A stretch of DNA of 27,342 nucleotides, from assembly GCA_048887165.1 (NCBI GenBank), contig JBHLJZ010000048.1, positions 1 through 27,342 on the forward strand, written 5' to 3'. Under the pieces are notes generated by a model. It ran no database searches. It was given only the letters and a program-made list of their open reading frames with translations, and was not told the origin of the DNA. Every line of letters begins with the position of its first letter. Within the stretch, counting starts at the first letter, position 1. Source of the DNA: SOKP01 sp048887165. GTDB taxonomy: Archaea > Asgardarchaeota > Lokiarchaeia > Sigyniarchaeales > SOKP01. Shown here in pieces: positions 24,138 through 27,342 of the stretch. The translations under genes were made by a program, and so were the position numbers.

Positions 24138-24737
24138 TCACTCTTTTTTAGCAAAAATCCAGTATTGATATTCTCCTCCTCTGACCAAAACTCCCTCAAA
24201 AATAATAGAAAACCCTATATTTTTAACTAATTCCAAAGTTTTTTTTGGATTATAATTACTCCAAAACATTGGAACACCAAAAAAATTATTAATTCCTTCA
24301 GATTCATTTAGGCCGGTATTAATCATTAAAATTCCCCCAGGTTTTAAAACTTCATAAAACTTTTTAAAGACAAATAAGTGTTCTTCTTTTGGAATATGAA
24401 AAAGCGCGTAAACTGAAATAACACCCTCGAAATAATTATTATCAAAATCTAATTCTTTCATATCCTTTTTCAAAAATAATGCATTGGGGACATTCTTACG
24501 GGCCATTTCCAACATAGTATCAGATATATCTATTCCAGTGACTTTTAAACCTTTTTTAACTAAAAACTTTGATGCAGGAATTCCTGCACCGCATCCAGCA
24601 TCTAATACCCGAGCTCTTTTTGGAAGTAAACTAACGAATTTTTCTAATAGATCATTAAATTTGTTTAAATCTCTGTGGTTATAATAATCTGAAGCAATCT
24701 GGTTGTATCCATTCATAACAATATCTTTAACATTCAT
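24138..24737 (-). CDS. SAM-dependent methyltransferase (class I)
   Basis: 199 residues, Methyltransf_11/25 type. Motif I is RVLDAGCGAG (43-52), motif II VTGIDISDTML (about 66-76), DMKELDFDNNYFEGVISVYA (about 93-112), and LKPGGILMINTG (about 131-142) for the post-motif strand. The final part (YQYWIFAKK) is the usual last strand. It is close to the generic family that methylates small molecules, and the substrate cannot be named. GGTGAT (24741-24746) is a good Shine-Dalgarno before the ATG. It is a different subgroup from the methyltransferase at 11921 (different C-terminal half). Confidence 0.85.
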   Translation of the reverse strand: MNVKDIVMNGYNQIASDYYNHRDLNKFNDLLEKFVSLLPKRARVLDAGCGAGIPASKFLVKKGLKVTGIDISDTMLEMARKNVPNALFLKKDMKELDFDNNYFEGVISVYALFHIPKEEHLFVFKKFYEVLKPGGILMINTGLNESEGINNFFGVPMFWSNYNPKKTLELVKNIGFSIIFEGVLVRGGEYQYWIFAKKE

Positions 24738-24902
24738 ATTATCACCTTTTTAAAAAAAAGAACTTTAAAATTATGAAATATAACTAATTCCTAATTTAAG
24801 GAAATATTGATAATCTATTTCCCAAGAAGTTAAATCTTCAAATTCTATATCACTCACGATTTACACTATAGATAATATATTATTTATAATTAAAACCTAA
24901 AT

Positions 24903-24949
24903 AACTCATATTTACCTTCATATGAGTTTTTATTAGATATTTTCTAATA
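24903..24949. repeat. Two adjacent hairpins between the oxidoreductase and methyltransferase genes
   Basis: AACTCATAT and ATATGAGTT (24903-24911, 24920-24928) form a perfect 9-bp stem around an 8-nt loop. Two bases later TATTAGA and TCTAATA (24931-24937, 24943-24949) form a 7-bp stem around a 5-nt loop. They lie in the 293-bp gap between two minus-strand genes. They may act as a terminator or processing site after the oxidoreductase gene, or as operators for the methyltransferase gene. I see nothing else in this gap except the methyltransferase promoter (TATA-like TTATATTTCA on the minus strand near 24774-24784). Confidence 0.45.
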
Positions 24950-25030
24950 GAGATTTTAATAATTAAGGGAATTCATATTTTAATTTCTAAAATATAGATA
25001 TTGTAAGAGAAGATAAAATAGAATTTCTCT

Positions 25031-26155
25031 TTATTCCTTAATGTCATCAGGGGATACTTCTTTTCCAATCATAGAAGATTTTAATGCTGCTAACGCAAAT
25101 TGAGTAGTATACTTTCCTTCTTCTCCTGTTAATAAAGGAACACCATCATTTTTGATTACATCTATAAAATGCTTTGTTGAATTTATAAAACCATATTTCC
25201 AATCACGTTCCATATCTGATACGGTTTTTATTTTACCGTCTCGGAATATCACTATAGGGGGAAAAATCTTGGAATCTGACATAACATTACCTCCAGATGT
25301 AGCCTGATTAACCCACATCATTCCTTTAGATCCAACTATAGAAATAAAATCATCCTCTGGATAATAAGGGCTTGGTAATCGCATATCTTGTGCGTAATTA
25401 TATTCCATTGTTCCATAGTGAGGAATAATAAAATTGGCATGTTCTGGTGGAAGATATTTCCACATAATGTAAGCAGGAATATCCAAACTTTTATGACGAT
25501 CAATCCAAGAATATACTTTTTCCACTTTTTCGCCCATTAAATATAAAGCTAACCAGAATTTATGATAACCATCATCAAAAACAAAAGGAGAACCACAATC
25601 TAATCCTCCACCACATGTCTCGGGATCAATTCTCCATCTCCAAGTCGTATCTGGAATATCCCATCCACCACTGGTGGCTTCTAAAGTTTTAATATTTATT
25701 GAGTTCATTTCTCCTATAACTCCTTGATCCAATAACTCCTTAGCTTTAATAATGGGGGGATAAAACATAAAATTTTCAAAAATCTTAAGTTTTACACTAT
25801 TTTCTTCACAAGCTTCAATCATTTTATCACAATCGGAAATACTTGTTGCCATAGGTTTCTGAACACTAATGCCCTTTAAGTTCTTCTTAGCTGCATACAC
25901 AGTAACTTCTGAATGTAAATGGTGTGGAAGGAGTATCTCAAGAATATCAATACTTTCAGTGTCTAACATTTTTTTATAATCCTTATATATCTTGATTCTT
26001 GAATCAAGATTAAATTTCTTCATTTTATCTTCAACTTTTTGGGTCCTTCTATCGCATAAACAAGAAATTTCGGTCTCACTATTATTCAAATATCCAAGAA
26101 TATTCAAATCAAATATTACTCCACATCCAATAAACCCAATTTTCAGCTTACTCAT
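25031..26155 (-). CDS. Gfo/Idh/MocA-family NAD(P)-dependent oxidoreductase
   Basis: 374 residues. The N-terminal Rossmann domain has GFIGCG (7-12) and DILEILLPHHLHSEV (70-84). The normally conserved EKP motif reads QKP (99-101), keeping the catalytic Lys100. The C-terminal alpha/beta domain has WRWRIDPETCGGG (172-184), and after a short insertion DDGYH (194-198), which supplies the Asp and His of the usual D-x-G-x-H. The family oxidises or reduces hydroxyl groups of sugars, inositols and related compounds. Cytoplasmic. The minus-strand TATA box at 26181-26190 would start the transcript within a few bases of the ATG, so the message may be nearly leaderless. It could act on sugars brought in by the nearby GPH-type carrier, but the distance makes that speculative. 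Confidence 0.86.
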   Translation of the reverse strand: MSKLKIGFIGCGVIFDLNILGYLNNSETEISCLCDRRTQKVEDKMKKFNLDSRIKIYKDYKKMLDTESIDILEILLPHHLHSEVTVYAAKKNLKGISVQKPMATSISDCDKMIEACEENSVKLKIFENFMFYPPIIKAKELLDQGVIGEMNSINIKTLEATSGGWDIPDTTWRWRIDPETCGGGLDCGSPFVFDDGYHKFWLALYLMGEKVEKVYSWIDRHKSLDIPAYIMWKYLPPEHANFIIPHYGTMEYNYAQDMRLPSPYYPEDDFISIVGSKGMMWVNQATSGGNVMSDSKIFPPIVIFRDGKIKTVSDMERDWKYGFINSTKHFIDVIKNDGVPLLTGEEGKYTTQFALAALKSSMIGKEVSPDDIKE

Positions 26156-26180
26156 AATAGAAATACTTCTTTTAAAAGAT

Positions 26181-26190
26181 AATATATAAT
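26181..26190 (-). promoter_or_regulatory. TATA box for the Gfo/Idh/MocA oxidoreductase gene
   Basis: Minus-strand ATTATATATT is centred about 30 nt upstream of the ATG at 26155, the spacing expected for a leaderless or very short-leader archaeal transcript. Confidence 0.45.
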
Positions 26191-26300
26191 ATTAATTGCT
26201 AAAATTTTGGATTACATTTAGTTTTTATAAAAAGTAAACTCGAAACATTAAAATTTTATACGTGTTATAGCAACGAACTTTTAATTTAGAATCAAGGCTA

Positions 26301-26310
26301 TTTAAATATT
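26301..26310 (+). promoter_or_regulatory. Consensus TATA box of the candidate ncRNA
   Basis: TTTAAATATT matches the archaeal TATA consensus. It lies 36-45 nt before the first base of the folded element and predicts a start near 26330. No ORF starts within 360 bp downstream, so the box has no coding gene to serve except the distant 42-residue ORF. Confidence 0.55.
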
Positions 26311-26345
26311 TAATTGAAGATCATTATTTGATTGAAAGGATTCCA

Positions 26346-26464
26346 TAATTTGAGCAAACATTGGATTTCAGGAGATATGGATTCCATATCTTCGGTTAAG
26401 CCCTCTATTAAACTTAAGCAGAAGTTTAATTTCTCTCTTATCCTGTAAAAATTAGCTCAAATTA
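26346..26464 (+). ncRNA. Candidate structured non-coding RNA (three-stem fold)
   Basis: A 10-bp helix, TAATTTGAGC (26346-26355) with GCTCAAATTA (26455-26464), closes a 119-nt element. Inside are a hairpin GGAGATATGG-ATT-CCATATCTTC (26371-26393, one G-U pair) and a 9-bp hairpin ATTAAACTT-AAGCAG-AAGTTTAAT (26407-26430). CAGGA (26369-26373) can alternatively pair with TCCTG (26441-26445) to form a second-layer helix. A consensus TATA box lies upstream and a T-tract downstream, both oriented for the plus strand. No reading frame of note runs through it. I do not recognise the fold: it is not tRNA, lacks 5S loop motifs, and is too short for SRP or RNase P RNA. It could be a trans-acting RNA or a cis element in the leader of the zinc-ribbon gene at 26674. 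Confidence 0.5.
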
Positions 26465-26469
26465 AACCT

Positions 26470-26491
26470 TCTTTCATTCTTTTTTTGTTTT
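26470..26491 (+). terminator. T-tract after the candidate ncRNA
   Basis: TTCTTTCATTC followed by TTTTTTTGTTTT starts six bases after the closing helix, the expected position for an archaeal transcript end. The remaining 180 bases to the next small ORF hold nothing I can identify. Confidence 0.45.
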
Positions 26492-26673
26492 AAAAGCTTT
26501 CAGTTAATAAACAATTCCAAGTTTAGTTTTATGGTATAAATTTAACTACTTTATTTTAATAAATTCTCATAACATTTTCCATAATTTTACAAAAGTTGAA
26601 AATCTATTTTAGACAAAGTTAAATCTAATCATCTTTATGAATTATCTATAACTATGGATTAAAGCTGACTTTA

Positions 26674-26802
26674 ATGAAAAAAAAGTGTAATAAATGTGGA
26701 ATGATTCGTTCAACAAAAGATTTAGTATTATTAGAGAAAAATAATTATATTTGCTTCTCTTGCTGGAATCTCTATTTAAGGAAGAAGGGTAATCAAAATT
26801 GA
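26674..26802 (+). CDS. Small zinc-ribbon protein, 42 residues
   Basis: A short frame from ATG 26674 to TGA 26800-26802. Two CXXC knuckles, CNKC (Cys5, Cys8) and CFSC (Cys27, Cys30), are 18 residues apart, the geometry of a treble-clef or rubredoxin-like zinc ribbon. The ends are Lys-rich (MKKKC, LYLRKKGNQN), which suits nucleic-acid or ribosome binding. Four cysteines in two knuckles are unlikely by chance in such an AT-rich stretch. There is no clear Shine-Dalgarno, so translation may be leaderless or follow the upstream transcript. Function is unknown; it may be a free-standing zinc ribbon of the type common in archaea. Confidence 0.6.
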   Translation: MKKKCNKCGMIRSTKDLVLLEKNNYICFSCWNLYLRKKGNQN

Positions 26803-26849
26803 ATTTATTTATGTTGTTTTTAACAATATAATTGATTGGTAATTATAAT

Positions 26850-27065
26850 CTATTGATAAGAACATAAATAAGTATACTTAGTCAAATCAAATTTCTTTAT
26901 TTTAATATCTTTTTTTGATTTTTTACGCTGGATTAAAGGCATTTTAATTACAATTTTATAATCATCTAAATATATGTTATTATAAAACATATTTTTATAT
27001 TTGTCCCAATCTATAAACATTGTTATAGCTAAATCCTTCCTTTTAAGAGAAGAGACTATTGACAT
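26850..27065 (-). CDS. Small basic protein of unknown function, 71 residues
   Basis: No family recognised. The main support is the start region: GGAGGT (minus strand, 27071-27076) lies 5 nt before ATG 27065, the strongest Shine-Dalgarno in this part of the window. The product is basic, with a Lys-rich C-terminal third (IQRKKSKKDIKIKKF) and a Tyr/Asn/Asp-rich middle (WDKYKNMFYNNIYLDDYK). No signal peptide, membrane helix or Cys pair is present. An upstream TATA-like ATTTATAATT (minus strand, about 27084-27093) is rather close to the start. It converges on the zinc-ribbon gene with 47 bp between. Confidence 0.5.
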   Translation of the reverse strand: MSIVSSLKRKDLAITMFIDWDKYKNMFYNNIYLDDYKIVIKMPLIQRKKSKKDIKIKKFDLTKYTYLCSYQ

Positions 27066-27237
27066 TAATGACCTCCGATCTTTAATTATAAATTAGACAA
27101 AAATTATCTTATTAAATGTTTTGATTAATAATTATAACTAATACCCTTAATCTGATTATATAATTTAAAGGTAAGGTATTTGTAAAGTCTCTTGGACAAT
27201 TACAAAACCACTATAATATAATAAATGAGGTATATAT

Positions 27238-27306
27238 ATGTTTCGACAATTTAATTTTAAAATTATTTTGAAATTAATATCTTTTATTTCATGGACACAT
27301 TATTAG
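27238..27306 (+). CDS. Possible 22-codon ORF near the right edge
   Basis: ATG 27238 to TAG 27304-27306, with GAGGT (27227-27231) 6 nt upstream and TATA-like CTATAATATAATA (27211-27223) before it. The peptide (MFRQFNFKIILKLISFISWT, then HY) is hydrophobic and basic, like a short membrane peptide or leader peptide. The start signals are good, but the length makes it uncertain; it may also be the 5' end of a gene broken by a frameshift. Confidence 0.2.
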   Translation: MFRQFNFKIILKLISFISWTHY

Positions 27307-27342
27307 GAGCTAATTCAATAAATTTCAAATATAAGTTTTAAT

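Noticed and set aside
26346..26464. Possible 5S rRNA: 119 nt, closed by a 10-bp terminal helix, with GGTTAAGCCC at about the position of the conserved 5S AGUUAAGCCC.
   Set aside because: No partner for helix II is present, the loop C consensus and the AGUACU-type loop E motif are absent, and GC content is far lower than expected for rRNA. The resemblance is limited to about ten bases.
26346..26464. Reading the same inverted repeats as a miniature transposable element.
   Set aside because: No target-site duplication flanks the 10-bp repeats, no second copy is in the window, and the TATA box and T-tract explain the element better as an RNA gene.

Overview
The window is strongly AT-rich (roughly one third GC by eye) and reads as chromosome of a mesophilic archaeon. 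The transcription signals are archaeal: TTTAAATA-type TATA boxes lie about 25-30 nt before likely transcript starts, and T-rich runs follow genes. Shine-Dalgarno sequences are of the GGTGAT or GGAGG type, several genes use TTG or GTG starts, and some transcripts look leaderless. The gene mix (branched-chain ABC transporter, HEAT-repeat protein, BtrH-like proteins, GPH-type carrier) and the base composition would suit an Asgard archaeon of the Lokiarchaeia kind. That placement is inference, because no diagnostic eukaryotic signature protein or rRNA is present.

Positions 1-8660 hold a transport and activation locus. An exported binding protein (livK, minus strand) is divergent from livH-livM-livG-livF. 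These are followed closely by a HEAT-membrane-HEAT protein and, 85 bp later, a medium/long-chain acyl-CoA synthetase. Together they suggest uptake of an organic acid or amino acid at the membrane and its activation to a CoA thioester. An HD-domain hydrolase follows.

Positions 9404-17038 hold the most unusual part: a tight seven-gene minus-strand operon. In transcription order it encodes a PadR-type repressor, a BtrH-like protein, an alpha/alpha-toroid (terpenoid-cyclase-like) protein, a Cys-rich DUF3795 protein, a second BtrH-like protein, a SAM methyltransferase, and a UvrA paralogue without the UvrB-binding domain (UvrA2/DrrC type). The promoter region carries a duplicated 15-nt element on both sides of its TATA box. 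The content resembles a regulated small-molecule modification and self-protection cassette; I do not recognise it as a described system.

Positions 17351-26155 are a series of mostly single genes: a membrane alpha/beta hydrolase, an iron-sulfur flavoprotein-like FMN reductase, a double GNAT acetyltransferase, a SplB-like radical SAM protein, a GPH/MFS sugar-type symporter, a small membrane protein with an internal repeat, a second methyltransferase and a Gfo/Idh/MocA oxidoreductase.

Positions 26156-27342 are gene-poor. They contain a convincing candidate non-coding RNA (consensus TATA box, three-stem fold closed by a 10-bp helix, T-tract), a 42-residue zinc-ribbon miniprotein, a 71-residue unknown with a strong Shine-Dalgarno, and a possible 22-codon ORF. 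No tRNA, rRNA, CRISPR array, insertion sequence or transposase was found.
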